Shown piece after piece: positions 16,771 through 27,065 of a stretch of DNA of 64,000 nt. Both the position numbers and the translations under genes were made by a program. Numbering within the stretch: position 1 is the stretch's first letter; the number at the start of each line of letters is the position of its first letter. The notes under the pieces are model-generated. The model saw nothing but the letters and a program-made list of their open reading frames with translations. It was not told the DNA's origin and did no database searches. Source of the DNA: Paenibacillus illinoisensis NBRC 15959 (GTDB taxonomy: Bacteria > Bacillota > Bacilli > Paenibacillales > Paenibacillaceae); the NCBI RefSeq assembly GCF_004000925.1, contig NZ_BIME01000007.1, positions 62,001-126,000 of the forward strand, in the 5' to 3' direction.

Positions 16771-17625
16771 GTGAGCAGCCTGCATGTAAACAAAGCGCTA
16801 AATAATAATGTAATTATTGCACAGCATCCTGAACATGGAGAAGTCGTCGTCATCGGTAAAGGCATAGGCTTTAACCGGAAAACGGGTGACATCATTCCCT
16901 TGATGGCTGTGGAGAAGATGTTTATTTTGAAAAACCAGCAGGAGCAAGAGCAGTACAAACAGCTTCTTCCGCAAGTGGATGAGGCATTGATCGAGATTAT
17001 TAACGAAGTCATTACGTATATTGCTGAGCGTACGGATGTTCCGCTTAACGAACATATTCATATTGCATTGACCGATCATATTTCCTTTGCACTTAAACGC
17101 AAAGAACAGGGCATTGTGATCCAAAATCCGTTTCTATATGAAACACGTGAGATCTACCCCGAAGAATATCGAATGGGAGATTACGCCGTTCGCCTTATTA
17201 AGGAAAAGCTCGGTGTCGATCTGGGTATGGATGAAATTGGTTTTATTGCACTCCATATCTACAGTGCCATGACCAATCAGAACATATCCCAAGTACGCGA
17301 GCACTCCCAGCTGATTACCGATCTGGTGGGAATCGTAACGGACCAATTGGATTATTCGTTTGAGACGGAGTCACTGGACTATTCGCGTTTGCTTACACAT
17401 CTTCGCTTTGCATTGGAACGTGTGCGACGGGGGGATAAGGTGGAAGAGCTTCATAAGCTGGATTCCCTGCTCAAGTTGGAGTACCCTGAAATGTACTCGC
17501 TTGCATGGAAGCTGACCAAAGTGATGGAGAGAAGATTGAATCTGCCGGTTTATCCAGCAGAGGTTGGTTATCTGACCATCCATCTCCAACGGCTCAATCA
17601 AAGGAAAGAAGAAGAGGGAAAGTGA
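16771..17625 (+). CDS. glcT: PtsG operon transcriptional antiterminator GlcT
   Basis: A 284-residue BglG/SacY-family RNA-binding antiterminator. It has an N-terminal CAT RNA-binding domain (about residues 1-60; VNKALNNNVIIAQ, VVIGKGIGFNRKTGDII), then PRD1 (about residues 65-170, with conserved His in LNEHIHIALTDHI) and PRD2 (about residues 175-284, with IGFIALHIYSA and VGYLTIHLQRL). In the absence of phosphorylation by the glucose PTS it would bind the RAT of the ptsG leader and prevent termination. The GTG at 16771 follows AGAGGTG at good spacing and gives the family length (285 in B. subtilis); the upstream ORF extension has no ribosome binding site and overlaps the floT terminator. Confidence 0.93.
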   Translation: MSSLHVNKALNNNVIIAQHPEHGEVVVIGKGIGFNRKTGDIIPLMAVEKMFILKNQQEQEQYKQLLPQVDEALIEIINEVITYIAERTDVPLNEHIHIALTDHISFALKRKEQGIVIQNPFLYETREIYPEEYRMGDYAVRLIKEKLGVDLGMDEIGFIALHIYSAMTNQNISQVREHSQLITDLVGIVTDQLDYSFETESLDYSRLLTHLRFALERVRRGDKVEELHKLDSLLKLEYPEMYSLAWKLTKVMERRLNLPVYPAEVGYLTIHLQRLNQRKEEEGK

Positions 17626-17673
17626 AATATTCCCACGCCTGGAATTGCGTCCGAACAATTTTAGTGTAAAGGC

Positions 17674-17702
17674 TTGCACTGTTTTTGAAGTGATGCTACA
17701 AT
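17674..17702 (+). promoter_or_regulatory. ptsG promoter
   Basis: TTGCAC (17674-17679), 17-bp spacer, TACAAT (17697-17702), upstream of the RAT leader. Confidence 0.75.
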
Positions 17703-17740
17703 GGTGTCCGTAATCAAGCAACTGAATAAAAAACATAAGC

Positions 17741-17771
17741 GACGTGTTACTGACTCGATCAGGCATGAGTT
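17741..17771 (+). promoter_or_regulatory. RAT: GlcT-binding ribonucleic antiterminator
   Basis: The segment GACGTGTTACTGA-CTCGATCAGGC closely resembles the ptsG RAT of B. subtilis as known to me, with the CTGA/TCAG stem. Its 3' part is also the 5' arm of the following terminator, so GlcT binding and termination exclude each other. Confidence 0.85.
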
Positions 17772-17858
17772 TCTAGAGTGTGATTGTTCTTACCTTATAC
17801 AGGGTATGCTATACCCGAAGGTTGGTACAGTTAACTTTATTAGCTTATGCCTTTTTTG
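17762..17858 (+). terminator. Regulated leader terminator of ptsG
   Basis: GGCATGAG (17762-17769), from the RAT, pairs with CTTATGCC (17844-17851), followed by six T residues. An inner hairpin GGGTAT-GCT-ATACCC (17802-17816) sits in the long loop. Confidence 0.7.
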
Positions 17859-17915
17859 TTTTCCCTTGCTTGCATCACGACATACAGACATACACGAAAG
17901 GGTGAATACGACGCG

Positions 17916-19970
17916 ATGTTTAAAAAGCTTTTTGGCGTCTTGCAAAGAGTAGGTAAAGCTCTTATGCTGCCTGTGGCCATTCTACCAGCGGCGGGCTTAT
18001 TGCTCGGAATCGGTAATATGCTGGTGAATCCGGACTTTTTGCAATACGTAACGGCACTGGACACCCCTTGGGTGAACTCGATCGCGACGATCATGATGAA
18101 CGCAGGTCAGATCGTATTTGACAATCTGGCATTGCTATTTGCTGTGGGGGTAGCCGTAGGGTTAGCCGGAGGCGAAGGCGTGGCAGGTCTTGCGGCCATC
18201 ATTGGTTATCTGGTAATGAACGTCACTTTGGGTACTGCTGTCGGTGTAACGCCAGCAATGATCGGTGAAGTACCGGGTTATGCCAGCATTTTGGGGATTC
18301 CAACACTGAGTACCGGTGTGTTCGGAGGTATCATTATTGGTATTGCCGCAGCACTATGTTACAACCGGTTCTTCAAAATCGAACTGCCGTCTTACCTTGG
18401 ATTCTTTGCAGGTAAACGTTTTGTTCCGATTATCACTTCGGTTGTTTCCCTTTTGCTCGGATTACTGCTGGTGGTCATCTGGCCACCGATTCAAAATGGA
18501 CTGAATGCTGTATCTCATTTCATGGTAGATACGAGTCCGACACTCTCGGCATTCATTTTCGGAGTCGTGGAACGGTCCCTTATTCCGTTTGGACTCCACC
18601 ACATTTTCTACTCTCCATTCTGGTTTGAATTCGGTGAGTATGTGAACAAGGCTGGAGACGTTATTCGTGGGGACCAGCAGATCTTCTTCAACCAATTGCG
18701 TGATGGTGTAAACCTCACGGCGGGAACCTTCCAAGTGGGTAAATTCCCGTTCATGATGTTCGGTTTGCCAGCTGCGGCGCTTGCGATGTACCATGAAGCA
18801 AGACCGGAGCACAAAAAGTATGTTGCAGGGATCATGGGCTCAGCTGCGCTGACCTCGTTCCTTACCGGGATTACAGAGCCACTTGAATTTTCATTCCTGT
18901 TTGTGGCGCCAGTCCTGTTTGCAGTACACTGTATCTTCGCAGGTTTGTCTTTCATGACAATGCAAATTCTGGGTGTCAAAATCGGGATGACGTTCTCCGG
19001 TGGATTCATTGACTTCCTGATTTTCGGGATTATCCCGAACCGCACACCATGGTGGGACGTTATTATCGTCGGTTTGATTCTTGCCGTGATCTACTACTTC
19101 GGATTCCGAATGATCATTCGCAAGTTCAATCTCAAAACACCAGGTCGCGAAGAAGCAACACCTGAAACAAGCTCGGGTGGAGGATCAGGTTCAACTGACG
19201 ATCTGCCACACAATATTCTGGAAGCCTTTGGTGGACAGCAGAATATCAAACACCTGGATGCATGTATCACTCGTTTGCGGATTGAAGTAAATGAGAAATC
19301 CAATGTAAATAAAGATCGTTTGAAACAATTAGGTGCATCTGGCGTGCTTGAAGTGGGTAATAATGTACAGGCCATTTTCGGTACACGTTCAGATACAATC
19401 AAGTCCCAAATGCAGGACATCATTGCAGGACGCACCCCGGCACCAGCACCAGCTGCTGATGTTAAACCTGCTCCTGAAGAGGAGAAGGCAGCGGGAGCAG
19501 AAGGCGAACGCATTATTGCTGAAGATATCGTCATGCCGGTCAACGGTGAATTGATGGATATCACTAACGTACCTGATCCGGTCTTTGCTGAGAAAATGAC
19601 AGGTGACGGTTTCGCTGTGCTGCCGCATGATGGCAAAATTACTTCGCCAGTGTATGGTAAAGTGTTTAACGTATTTCCTAGCAAGCATGCTGTCGGCATT
19701 ATGTCTGACGGAGGCAAGGAAGTGCTGGTTCATATAGGTGTCAACACGGTGAAATTGAAAGGTCAAGGTTTCAACGTGCTTGTGCAGGAAGGTGACCTGG
19801 TATCGGCAGGTCAACCGATTATGGAAGTGGATCTGGAGTATGTGAAAGCTAACGCTCCATCCATTATCTCGCCAGTGATTTTCACTAACCTGCCAGAGGG
19901 CTCCACGGTGACCCTGAAGAAGAGTGGAGTACTGAAAATTGGCGATCAGCCAATCATTGAGATAAAATAA
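17916..19970 (+). CDS. ptsG: PTS glucose transporter EIICBA
   Basis: A 684-residue glucose-specific PTS permease with fused domains in the order IIC-IIB-IIA. IIC (about residues 1-410) is membrane-embedded, starting FKKLFGVLQRVGKALMLPVAILPAAGLLLGIGN. IIB (about residues 430-505) carries the phosphocysteine in KHLDACITRLRIEV (about C450). IIA (about residues 530-680) carries the phosphohistidine in VLVHIGVNTV (about H606) and the KHAVGI motif. Ser/Gly- and Ala/Pro-rich linkers join the domains. The ATG at 17916 follows AAAGGGTGA and is preferred to the upstream ORF start, which lies in the terminator. With glcT, ptsH and ptsI it forms a complete glucose PTS. Confidence 0.93.
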   Translation: MFKKLFGVLQRVGKALMLPVAILPAAGLLLGIGNMLVNPDFLQYVTALDTPWVNSIATIMMNAGQIVFDNLALLFAVGVAVGLAGGEGVAGLAAIIGYLVMNVTLGTAVGVTPAMIGEVPGYASILGIPTLSTGVFGGIIIGIAAALCYNRFFKIELPSYLGFFAGKRFVPIITSVVSLLLGLLLVVIWPPIQNGLNAVSHFMVDTSPTLSAFIFGVVERSLIPFGLHHIFYSPFWFEFGEYVNKAGDVIRGDQQIFFNQLRDGVNLTAGTFQVGKFPFMMFGLPAAALAMYHEARPEHKKYVAGIMGSAALTSFLTGITEPLEFSFLFVAPVLFAVHCIFAGLSFMTMQILGVKIGMTFSGGFIDFLIFGIIPNRTPWWDVIIVGLILAVIYYFGFRMIIRKFNLKTPGREEATPETSSGGGSGSTDDLPHNILEAFGGQQNIKHLDACITRLRIEVNEKSNVNKDRLKQLGASGVLEVGNNVQAIFGTRSDTIKSQMQDIIAGRTPAPAPAADVKPAPEEEKAAGAEGERIIAEDIVMPVNGELMDITNVPDPVFAEKMTGDGFAVLPHDGKITSPVYGKVFNVFPSKHAVGIMSDGGKEVLVHIGVNTVKLKGQGFNVLVQEGDLVSAGQPIMEVDLEYVKANAPSIISPVIFTNLPEGSTVTLKKSGVLKIGDQPIIEIK

Positions 19971-20048
19971 GAAATGTTCCGATAATGGCAAGCAAGTGTA
20001 AATATATGCAATGCCTAAATTAAACTACTTGAAAGTGAGATGATTGTA

Positions 20049-20324
20049 ATGCAACAAACATTCAGAATTACAGACGAAGATGGTATCCACGCACGTCCGG
20101 CGACAGCCCTGGTTAATACAGCTAACAAATTCAAAGGTGCAGAATCCTTTGCAGAAGCTAACGGTAAAAAAGTAACACTGAAATCCATCCTGGGCGTTCT
20201 GTCCCTTGGTTTGGAACAAGGCGACACCATCAGCATCATCGTTGAAGGCGAAGGCGAAGCTGAAGCTCTTCAAGCTCTGACTGACGTTATGGTTAACGAA
20301 GGGCTGGGCGAAATTAATGCTTAA
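20049..20324 (+). CDS. ptsH: PTS phosphocarrier protein HPr
   Basis: A 91-residue HPr that passes phosphate from enzyme I to all EIIA domains, including PtsG and MtlF here. The active-site motif [12 protein letters not shown] gives His14 as the phosphorylated residue, and [11 protein letters not shown] places Ser46, the HPr-kinase site needed for CcpA co-regulation. The ATG at 20049 gives the family length; an ATG nine bases earlier is closer to the GAAAGTGAG site and is possible. It overlaps ptsI by 8 bases. Confidence 0.96.
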   Translation: MQQTFRITDEDGIHARPATALVNTANKFKGAESFAEANGKKVTLKSILGVLSLGLEQGDTISIIVEGEGEAEALQALTDVMVNEGLGEINA

Positions 20325-22029
20325 TGTTTCCGGGATCGCGGCTTCGGCGGGTATTGCTATCGCCAAGGCGTTTATCTTGGAGCATCCTGATTACTCTGTA
20401 GAAAAACGCCAAATCAACGACGTTGACGCAGAGATCGCGAAACTCGACTCAGCACTGGGCAAGTCCCAGTCTGAGCTTGAGGCGATCAAAGAGCGTACTT
20501 TACAAGAGCTTGGCGAGAAGAAAGCTGAAATCTTTGCTTCCCATTTGCTCATTCTGAATGACCCGGAACTGATTGATCCGGTAAAAGCAAAAATTGCTGA
20601 TGAAAAAGTGAATGCAGAATTTGCACTCAACGAAACGGCATCGCAATTTATCTCCATGTTCGAAAACATGAAGAGTGCTTACCTGCAGGAACGTGCTGCA
20701 GATATGCGTGACGTAACCAAACGTGTGCTGAATCACTTGCTTGGTATCGACTTCATGAGTCCGGCTGAGATTAGCGAAGAAGTGATTGTGCTGGCCGAGG
20801 ATCTGACGCCTTCCGATACGGCTCAATTGAACCGTCAATATGTTAAAGGTTTTGCAACCAACATTGGCGGACGTACTTCCCACTCTGCAATCATGGCTCG
20901 TTCTCTTGAAATCCCGGCTGTTGTGGGAACCAAAGACATTCTGGCTCAAGCCAAGCAAGGCGATATGATTATCGTTGATGGCCTGGACGGTCATGTTCTG
21001 GTTAACCCAACAGATGAGGTCATTGCTGAGTATCGTTCCAAACAGGAACAATATGATGCACAACGTGCCGAGTGGAGAAAATTGCGTGACGAACCAACTG
21101 TAACGGTGGATAACGTTCATGTGGAACTGGCAGCCAACATTGGTACGCCGAATGACGTTACCGGTGTTCTGGAGAACGGTGGAGAGGCTGTAGGCCTGTA
21201 TCGTACCGAGTTCTTGTACATGGGCAGAGACAAACTTCCTTCCGAGGATATTCAGTACAATGCTTACAAAGCCGTACTTGAAAAAATGGAAGGCAAACCT
21301 GTCGTTGTTCGTACACTCGATATCGGTGGAGACAAGGAGCTTCCATATCTGGATCTGCCAAAAGAAATGAATCCATTCCTTGGTTTCCGTGCAGTTCGTC
21401 TGTGTCTGGACCGTCTTGATATTTTCCGTACACAATTGCGTGCATTGCTGCGTGCAAGCGTACATGGCAACCTGCGTGTCATGTTCCCAATGATCGCAAC
21501 ACTGGGTGAATTCCGTGAAGCGAAAGCGGTCCTGCTCGAAGAGAAGGAAAAGCTGGTAGCTGAAGGGATTGCTGTTTCTGACAGCATTCAACTGGGTATC
21601 ATGGTCGAAATTCCTTCGACTGCGGTTCTAGCGGATCAATTTGCCAAAGAGGTTGATTTCTTCAGTATCGGAACGAACGATCTGATTCAATACACCATGG
21701 CAGCTGACCGTATGAACGAGCGTGTATCCTATCTGTACCAACCATACAACCCTGCTATTCTGCGTCTGGTGAAAATGGTCATCGATGCAGCACATCGCGA
21801 AGGTAAATGGGTTGGTATGTGTGGAGAGATGGCGGGAGACGAAACAGCAATTCCATTGCTGCTTGGTCTCGGACTGGATGAGTTCAGCATGAGCGCAACA
21901 TCCATCCTGCCAGCTCGTAGCCAGATCACCAAGCTGTCCCGTGCGGACATGCAGGAACTGGCTGCTAAAGCTCTGGACATGCAAACTGCTGAGCAAGTGG
22001 TTGAATTGGTTCAAAGCATCAAAGCGTAA
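20317..22029 (+). CDS. ptsI: PTS enzyme I (phosphoenolpyruvate-protein phosphotransferase)
   Basis: A 570-residue enzyme I that autophosphorylates with PEP and phosphorylates HPr. The N-terminal HPr-binding and phosphohistidine domain contains [21 protein letters not shown] with the active His (about residue 190). The C-terminal PEP-binding TIM barrel has [34 protein letters not shown] and [19 protein letters not shown], and the C-terminal Cys in [10 protein letters not shown]. Length is typical. The ATG lies inside the ptsH end, implying translational coupling. A terminator follows. Confidence 0.97.
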   Translation: MLNVSGIAASAGIAIAKAFILEHPDYSVEKRQINDVDAEIAKLDSALGKSQSELEAIKERTLQELGEKKAEIFASHLLILNDPELIDPVKAKIADEKVNAEFALNETASQFISMFENMKSAYLQERAADMRDVTKRVLNHLLGIDFMSPAEISEEVIVLAEDLTPSDTAQLNRQYVKGFATNIGGRTSHSAIMARSLEIPAVVGTKDILAQAKQGDMIIVDGLDGHVLVNPTDEVIAEYRSKQEQYDAQRAEWRKLRDEPTVTVDNVHVELAANIGTPNDVTGVLENGGEAVGLYRTEFLYMGRDKLPSEDIQYNAYKAVLEKMEGKPVVVRTLDIGGDKELPYLDLPKEMNPFLGFRAVRLCLDRLDIFRTQLRALLRASVHGNLRVMFPMIATLGEFREAKAVLLEEKEKLVAEGIAVSDSIQLGIMVEIPSTAVLADQFAKEVDFFSIGTNDLIQYTMAADRMNERVSYLYQPYNPAILRLVKMVIDAAHREGKWVGMCGEMAGDETAIPLLLGLGLDEFSMSATSILPARSQITKLSRADMQELAAKALDMQTAEQVVELVQSIKA

Positions 22030-22105
22030 TTTTGCGAGGGTTATCCTCCGGATTTTAAGGTCTTTTCTTTTTCCGATGAATGGGCTGCAGGAATGCAGCG
22101 ATATT

Positions 22106-22141
22106 GCCGGTATCTGCGAACAGCGGATGCCGGCTTTTTTT
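22106..22141 (+). terminator. Terminator of the pts operon
   Basis: GCCGGTATCTGC and GCGGATGCCGGC form a stem with a 5-base loop, followed by seven T residues. Confidence 0.9.
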
Positions 22142-22212
22142 GCGGGCTAATGTGGGATCATAAGGAATAAAGAAAGAGAGCGTTCGCGCGTAGGAGGCAG
22201 CGACATCAGCAA

Positions 22213-22260
22213 ATAAAAAAACGGCTTCAGCTGACGTTAAAACATCAGCTGGAGCCGTTA
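22213..22260 (-). terminator. Terminator of the gcv operon
   Basis: On the minus strand AACGGCTCCAGCTGA pairs with TCAGCTGAAGCCGTT, followed by a run of T residues. Confidence 0.9.
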
Positions 22261-22276
22261 GTTGAATGGCTGGGTA

Positions 22277-23830
22277 TTAACTGCACGCGCAGTTCAATAC
22301 AGGTTTACGTGCTGCTGTGGTCTCATCCAGACGGGTAACCGGCGTCCCATAAGGTGCATTGAGTACCAGTTCAGGTGTCTCTTCTGCTTCCTTGGCAATA
22401 CGAATCATAGTATCGATAAAGCCATCCAGCGTTTCTTTGCTCTCTGTTTCCGTTGGTTCAATCATGATACATTCCTCTACGTTGAGCGGGAAGTAGACGG
22501 TTGGTGGATGATACCCGAAATCAAGCAGTCGTTTGGCTACATCCAATGTTCTTACACCATATTGCTTCAGGCCCCGGCCAGACATGACAAATTCATGCTT
22601 ACATACGCCTGGGTACGGAATTTCGTAATAAGGTGCAAGACGTGCCATCATATAGTTTGCATTGAGTACGGCACATTCGGATACCCGGCGCAAGCCTTCA
22701 GGTCCATACGTACGAATGTAGGCATAGGCGCGTACCAAGATACCGAAGTTGCCGTAATACGCTTTGACCCGACCAATCGATTGATCTCCTTCCCGATCCA
22801 GGGCGTATTGTCCCTGATCGTTCTTGATCACCATCGGTTTCGGCAGGAACGGAATCAGACGATTTTTTACGCCGACGGGTCCGGCACCAGGACCACCTCC
22901 GCCATGCGGAGTACTCATCGTTTTGTGCAAGTTCAGATGTACGACATCGAAGCCCATGTCCCCAGGACGGGTAATACCCATAATGGCATTGGAGTTGGCT
23001 CCGTCATAATAGAGAAGGCCACCGGCTTGATGCACGATGGAGGCAATCTCCTGAATGTCCTTTTCAAACAATCCCAGGGTATTTGGGTTGGTCAGCATCA
23101 AGGCTGCAGTATCGGAACCTACGGCTGCACGCAGTGCATCCAGATCGACCAGACCGTCTGCACGGGATGGAATGGTTATTGTCTCGAAGCCAGCCACGGT
23201 TGCACTTGCCGGGTTGGTGCCGTGTGAAGAATCCGGGACAATGACTTTGGTCCGCTGTTCACCACGACCTTCGTGATAGGCACGAATCATCATGAGTCCG
23301 GTCCATTCACCATGTGCACCAGCTGCTGGTTGCAGGGTCACCGCGTCCATGCCAGTCAGACCTGCAAGGTCGTTTTGCAACGTGTAGAGCAACTCAAGTG
23401 CACCTTGAATACTGGATTCAGGCTGATACGGATGGATTTTGGCAAATCCATTGTAGCGAGCAACATCCTCGTTAATCTTCGGATTATACTTCATCGTACA
23501 AGATCCGAGTGGATAGAATCCGTTATCTACCCCGAAGTTCCGGCGGGAAAGGGCAGTATAGTGACGAATGACATCTACTTCAAATACCTCAGGCAGTGCA
23601 GCTGCTTCCGAACGCAGCATTTCCCGGGGAATCAAGCTCGCGGGATCTTGACGCGGAACATCGCATTCAGGCAGGGAGTAAGCGACACGACCCGGGCTGC
23701 TCAGTTCAAAGATCAGTGATTGCTCTGGAGCAGGCGATGCTGCTTGTGTCATTTGTTGCGTGCTGGTTTCGGCTTGGGAAGGAGCTGCCGTTTCCGGCTG
23801 TCCTTGGATGGTTGTCATTTCCTGAGTCAC
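22277..23830 (-). CDS. gcvPB: Glycine dehydrogenase (decarboxylating) subunit 2
   Basis: A 517-residue PLP-dependent P-protein beta subunit that decarboxylates glycine and passes the aminomethyl group to lipoyl-GcvH, together with GcvPA. The PLP lysine sits in [21 protein letters not shown], and SHGTNPASA and NPNTLGLFE are conserved. The GTG start overlaps the gcvPA stop (GTGA) and follows GGAGGG. Compared with the usual ~488 residues there is an N-terminal extension of about 30 residues rich in Gln, Thr, Ala and Pro before the conserved [11 protein letters not shown] start further in is possible but less well placed relative to the ribosome binding site. Confidence 0.94.
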   Translation of the reverse strand: MTQEMTTIQGQPETAAPSQAETSTQQMTQAASPAPEQSLIFELSSPGRVAYSLPECDVPRQDPASLIPREMLRSEAAALPEVFEVDVIRHYTALSRRNFGVDNGFYPLGSCTMKYNPKINEDVARYNGFAKIHPYQPESSIQGALELLYTLQNDLAGLTGMDAVTLQPAAGAHGEWTGLMMIRAYHEGRGEQRTKVIVPDSSHGTNPASATVAGFETITIPSRADGLVDLDALRAAVGSDTAALMLTNPNTLGLFEKDIQEIASIVHQAGGLLYYDGANSNAIMGITRPGDMGFDVVHLNLHKTMSTPHGGGGPGAGPVGVKNRLIPFLPKPMVIKNDQGQYALDREGDQSIGRVKAYYGNFGILVRAYAYIRTYGPEGLRRVSECAVLNANYMMARLAPYYEIPYPGVCKHEFVMSGRGLKQYGVRTLDVAKRLLDFGYHPPTVYFPLNVEECIMIEPTETESKETLDGFIDTMIRIAKEAEETPELVLNAPYGTPVTRLDETTAARKPVLNCACS

Positions 23831-25182
23831 AGCGATCCCTCCAATACACGTGCGAATTCGTCAATCTCTTCCTTGCTGCGCCGTTCCGTAACAGCGACCA
23901 GCATATGTCCGGCAAGCTCCGGGTAATCCCGTCCAAGTTCATATCCTCCGATGAAACCGGCATCCAGCAGCTTCAACTGAAGGGCATCGACGTCTGTCCC
24001 TTCTGGTAGCTGGATGACAAACTCATTGAATGTGGGTGCTTTAAAGGTCAGGCTGACTCCAGGAATTGCTGTCAGTGCTTGAAGAGCATAATGACTCTTT
24101 TGCAAATTCAGGTCAGCCACATCAACCATGCCCTGTCTTCCCATAGTGGACATATACACCGAAGCGCTTAGGGCAAGCAATGCCTGGTTGGAGCAAATAT
24201 TGGATGTCGCCTTTTCACGGCGGATATGCTGTTCACGTGCTTGGAGCGTAAGTACAAAACCACGTTTGCCGTTGCGATCCGTTGTCTGGCCAACGATTCG
24301 ACCGGGAATCCGGCGCATATGAGCCTGGGATACAGCGAAATATCCACATGTCGGACCACCGAGCGAAGCAGAGATGCCAAGGGGCTGTGCATCACCGACA
24401 ACGATGTCAGCACCCAGCTTGCCTGGAGCTTCGAGCATACCAAGCGCCAGCGGGTTTGCGCTGACCACGAGCAGACCCTTGTGCGCATGTGCGAGGTCTG
24501 CAGCCTGTTTTACATTTTCCACGGCACCGAAGAAGTTCGGACTCTGGATCATGACAGCTGCGGTATCATCCGATACGGCGGCTTGAAGGGCATCCCAATC
24601 GGTCACCCCGTTCTGATAACCAACTTCGACAATCTCCAAATTCAGACCATGGGCATAAGCCTTCAACACTTGACGGGCTTCAGGATGAACGGTACGGGAG
24701 ACGATTAGCTGTTTGCGGCGAGTTGCCGCTGCGGCCAGATTCCCTGCTTCTGCAAATGCGGTCGCGCCATCATACATGCTCGCATTGGCTACAGCCATGC
24801 CAGTCAGTTCACAGATATACGATTGAAATTCGAAGATCGCCTGGAGCTCGCCCTGACTGATTTCGGGCTGATATGGCGTATAGGCGGTATAGAACTCGGA
24901 ACGGGAAATGACGTGATTAATCACGGAAGGGATATGATGATCGTATATGCCTGCGCCCAGGAAACTGGCGTGTGTCTCAAAATTGGCATTGGCGCCAGCC
25001 TGCTTCGACATGTGGCGTGTCAGCGCATATTCATCCAGCTTGGAGGAGACCGGAAGCTCGCCTTGATAACGAATCTCCTGCGGGATGTCATGGAACAGAT
25101 CCTCAATCGTTTCCACACCGATGGTTGCGAGCATGGCGCTCTGATCCTGTTCAGTCATAGGAATGTAGCGGTGCTTGTTCAT
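23827..25182 (-). CDS. gcvPA: Glycine dehydrogenase (decarboxylating) subunit 1
   Basis: A 451-residue alpha subunit of the split P-protein of the glycine cleavage system. The N-terminus [26 protein letters not shown] and the segment [38 protein letters not shown] (spanning about residues 75-112) are diagnostic, followed by [10 protein letters not shown]-like and [11 protein letters not shown] regions. It lacks the PLP lysine, which GcvPB provides; together they form the active heterotetramer. Stop and start codons overlap by 4 bases on both sides with gcvT and gcvPB, a tightly coupled operon. Confidence 0.95.
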   Translation of the reverse strand: MNKHRYIPMTEQDQSAMLATIGVETIEDLFHDIPQEIRYQGELPVSSKLDEYALTRHMSKQAGANANFETHASFLGAGIYDHHIPSVINHVISRSEFYTAYTPYQPEISQGELQAIFEFQSYICELTGMAVANASMYDGATAFAEAGNLAAAATRRKQLIVSRTVHPEARQVLKAYAHGLNLEIVEVGYQNGVTDWDALQAAVSDDTAAVMIQSPNFFGAVENVKQAADLAHAHKGLLVVSANPLALGMLEAPGKLGADIVVGDAQPLGISASLGGPTCGYFAVSQAHMRRIPGRIVGQTTDRNGKRGFVLTLQAREQHIRREKATSNICSNQALLALSASVYMSTMGRQGMVDVADLNLQKSHYALQALTAIPGVSLTFKAPTFNEFVIQLPEGTDVDALQLKLLDAGFIGGYELGRDYPELAGHMLVAVTERRSKEEIDEFARVLEGSL

Positions 25183-26315
25183 GCTTGATCAGCTCCTTGG
25201 GTAGGTGTCTTTGACGTACGTGTCCGTTTATGAAAAGGGGTCTTCACAACTTCGGCTTTCAGCTTTTTGCCACGAATCTCAATCTCGAGCGGGGTGCCGA
25301 GTGCAGCATATTGGCTGTTAATTAGGGCGAGCCCCAGATTGCGCTTCAGCGTAGGGGACTGTGTACCGGTTGTTACTTCCCCGATCTGCACGCCTTCCGC
25401 GTAGATGGGATAGTGGGGACGTGGAATCCCGCGCTCCAGTACTTCAATGCCGACCAGTTTACGGGAAGGTCCACCATTCTTTTGCTGCAATAGTGCTTCG
25501 TGTCCGATAAAAGGTCCGGCATTAAGCTTCACAAACATGCCAACGCCTGCTTCCAGCGGTGAAATGGTCGGCGATAGTTCCTGTCCGTAGAGGGGCAGCT
25601 TCGCTTCGAATCGAAGTGTATCCCGTGCACCAAGTCCAGCTGGAACCAGACCGTGATCAGCGCCAGCCTCCATTAATCCGTTCCAGACCGCAGCGGCCTG
25701 ATCTGCCTGTACGTATAGTTCGAAGCCGTCTTCTCCGGTATAACCGGTGCGGGACAGCAGCAGTTTTACACCACAGACCTCAGCATTCTGTACAAAACGA
25801 AAAGGCTCGATTATGGATATATCAGTATCTGTAACTTTTCCGATGATGTCTGCAGCAAGCGGGCCCTGTAGAGCCAGGAGAGCTGTTTCCGCGGAGTCAT
25901 TCGTCATGCTCACCCCAGGAACCATGTGCTCTTGCAGCCAGGCCCAGTCCTTGTCAATATTAGAGGCATTCACGACGAGCATATAATGCTGATCTTCCAG
26001 CTTGTATACGAGCAGATCGTCCACTACGCCACCGTCCGGGTAACACATTAACGTGTATTGTGCCTGGCCAGGAACCAGTGAAGTCACGTCGTTGGTCGTC
26101 AGTTTCTGCAAAAATGCTTCGGCCTCTTCACCCTGTACCGTGAATTCACCCATGTGGGATACATCGAACAGTCCGGCCCGTTCTCGCACCGCTTCATGTT
26201 CCTTCTGAATCCCACTGAATTGAACCGGAAGCTCCCAGCCTCCAAAATCGATGCACCGTACACCTTCATATTGCTGATAAAGTGGATAGAGTGGAGTTCT
26301 AAGCAAATCGGACAT
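25179..26315 (-). CDS. gcvT: Aminomethyltransferase (glycine cleavage T protein)
   Basis: A 378-residue T protein that releases ammonia from the aminomethyl-lipoyl group of GcvH and transfers the one-carbon unit to tetrahydrofolate. Conserved: [35 protein letters not shown] near the N-terminus (in two parts), the catalytic Asp in [11 protein letters not shown] context and [18 protein letters not shown]. The ATG at 26315 follows AGGTGAT; an adjacent TTG three bases upstream is too close to the site. It is the first gene after the tandem glycine riboswitch. Confidence 0.95.
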   Translation of the reverse strand: MSDLLRTPLYPLYQQYEGVRCIDFGGWELPVQFSGIQKEHEAVRERAGLFDVSHMGEFTVQGEEAEAFLQKLTTNDVTSLVPGQAQYTLMCYPDGGVVDDLLVYKLEDQHYMLVVNASNIDKDWAWLQEHMVPGVSMTNDSAETALLALQGPLAADIIGKVTDTDISIIEPFRFVQNAEVCGVKLLLSRTGYTGEDGFELYVQADQAAAVWNGLMEAGADHGLVPAGLGARDTLRFEAKLPLYGQELSPTISPLEAGVGMFVKLNAGPFIGHEALLQQKNGGPSRKLVGIEVLERGIPRPHYPIYAEGVQIGEVTTGTQSPTLKRNLGLALINSQYAALGTPLEIEIRGKKLKAEVVKTPFHKRTRTSKTPTQGADQA

Positions 26316-26443
26316 CAAATCACCTCGTTATGGCCGCTACTGGGCCGAGTGTATAACATGAATGATTCTTTTCTTGGATAAGTATGGTTAAGGCTGCTGA
26401 TGACAGCGCCGGCTCGATCCTGACTTTCGTTTTTTTGGGAAAA

Positions 26444-26508
26444 AGGAAAAGGACAGGCCAAAGAACCGGCATGCCAGAAGCACGCTGTATTCTTAGGCTC
26501 TGTCCTTG
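26444..26508 (-). terminator. Riboswitch expression-platform terminator
   Basis: On the minus strand AAGGACAG-GCC, which is also the 3' strand of the second aptamer, pairs with GGC-CTGTCCTTTT downstream, followed by T-rich sequence. This gives a glycine-responsive ON switch if glycine binding withholds the left arm. Confidence 0.7.
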
Positions 26509-26718
26509 GTACCTGAGAGTTACCCCGCCAATAGGTTGCAGCAGGTTTCCCCTTGGGTGATCATAACGCCCATACCGGGCGAATAGATGCTCTCCAGAGT
26601 TGCGTCCCGTAAAAGTCCTTTTGCCTGAGAGATTCACCTCCCGCTTGTCGGGTGGTTTACTCCTTCGGCGTTACCGCGTGCATCCAAGAGTTGGGCGTCA
26701 CGGGTAATCTCTCCCTTT
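26498..26718 (-). promoter_or_regulatory. Tandem glycine riboswitch (gcvT motif)
   Basis: Two consecutive glycine aptamers on the minus strand. Aptamer 1 runs from GGGAGAG to CTCTCAGGCAAAAGGAC and aptamer 2 from GGAGAGCATC to AACTCTCAGGTACCAAGGAC. The CTCTCAGG(C/T)-AAGGAC core is diagnostic of the class. Cooperative or paired glycine sensing would turn on gcvT-gcvPA-gcvPB. Confidence 0.95.
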
Positions 26719-26765
26719 ACATTCATCCGCGGGTGATGCACACAACGATTAACATTTACTCTCTC

Positions 26766-26795
26766 ATTAAAACGTGAATCCACTATCGATGTCAA
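26766..26795 (-). promoter_or_regulatory. Promoter of the glycine riboswitch and gcv operon
   Basis: On the minus strand TTGACA (26790-26795), 18-bp spacer, TTTAAT (26766-26771), about 45 bases before the first aptamer. Confidence 0.65.
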
Positions 26796-26969
26796 GAACG
26801 ATATCACAGAAATTAATAAAAAACCGAATAATATTTAGTGATCTCAATTTATTGTTCGTGTATATAAAAAGAGTGCGCTTACTATTCTAATATTACCCAT
26901 TATATGTAGAGTGAGGGTGTTTGCGTTACAGGCTGTAATCATCAAAAATCAAATAATTTGTGAGGTATC

Positions 26970-26999
26970 TTGACATTTCAATCGAAAATATCTTACGCT
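26970..26999 (+). promoter_or_regulatory. Candidate gcvH promoter
   Basis: TTGACA (26970-26975) is followed after 18 bases by TACGCT (26994-26999), a poor -10. Nothing else was recognised between this and the divergent gcv promoter. Confidence 0.4.
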
Positions 27000-27065
27000 A
27001 TGTTCTGGGAAAAAGGTTGGCCGAAGGACGCATGCACTCATTAATGAAAAGCGAGGCGGATATCG

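Noticed and set aside
22262-23227. Long plus-strand ORF (321 codons) opposite gcvPB
   Set aside because: Fully antisense to gcvPB, rich in Cys, His and Trp as expected of a complement frame, and with no ribosome binding site or family pattern.
24226-24708. Plus-strand ORF (160 codons) opposite gcvPA
   Set aside because: Complement of a highly conserved gene with no independent evidence of translation.
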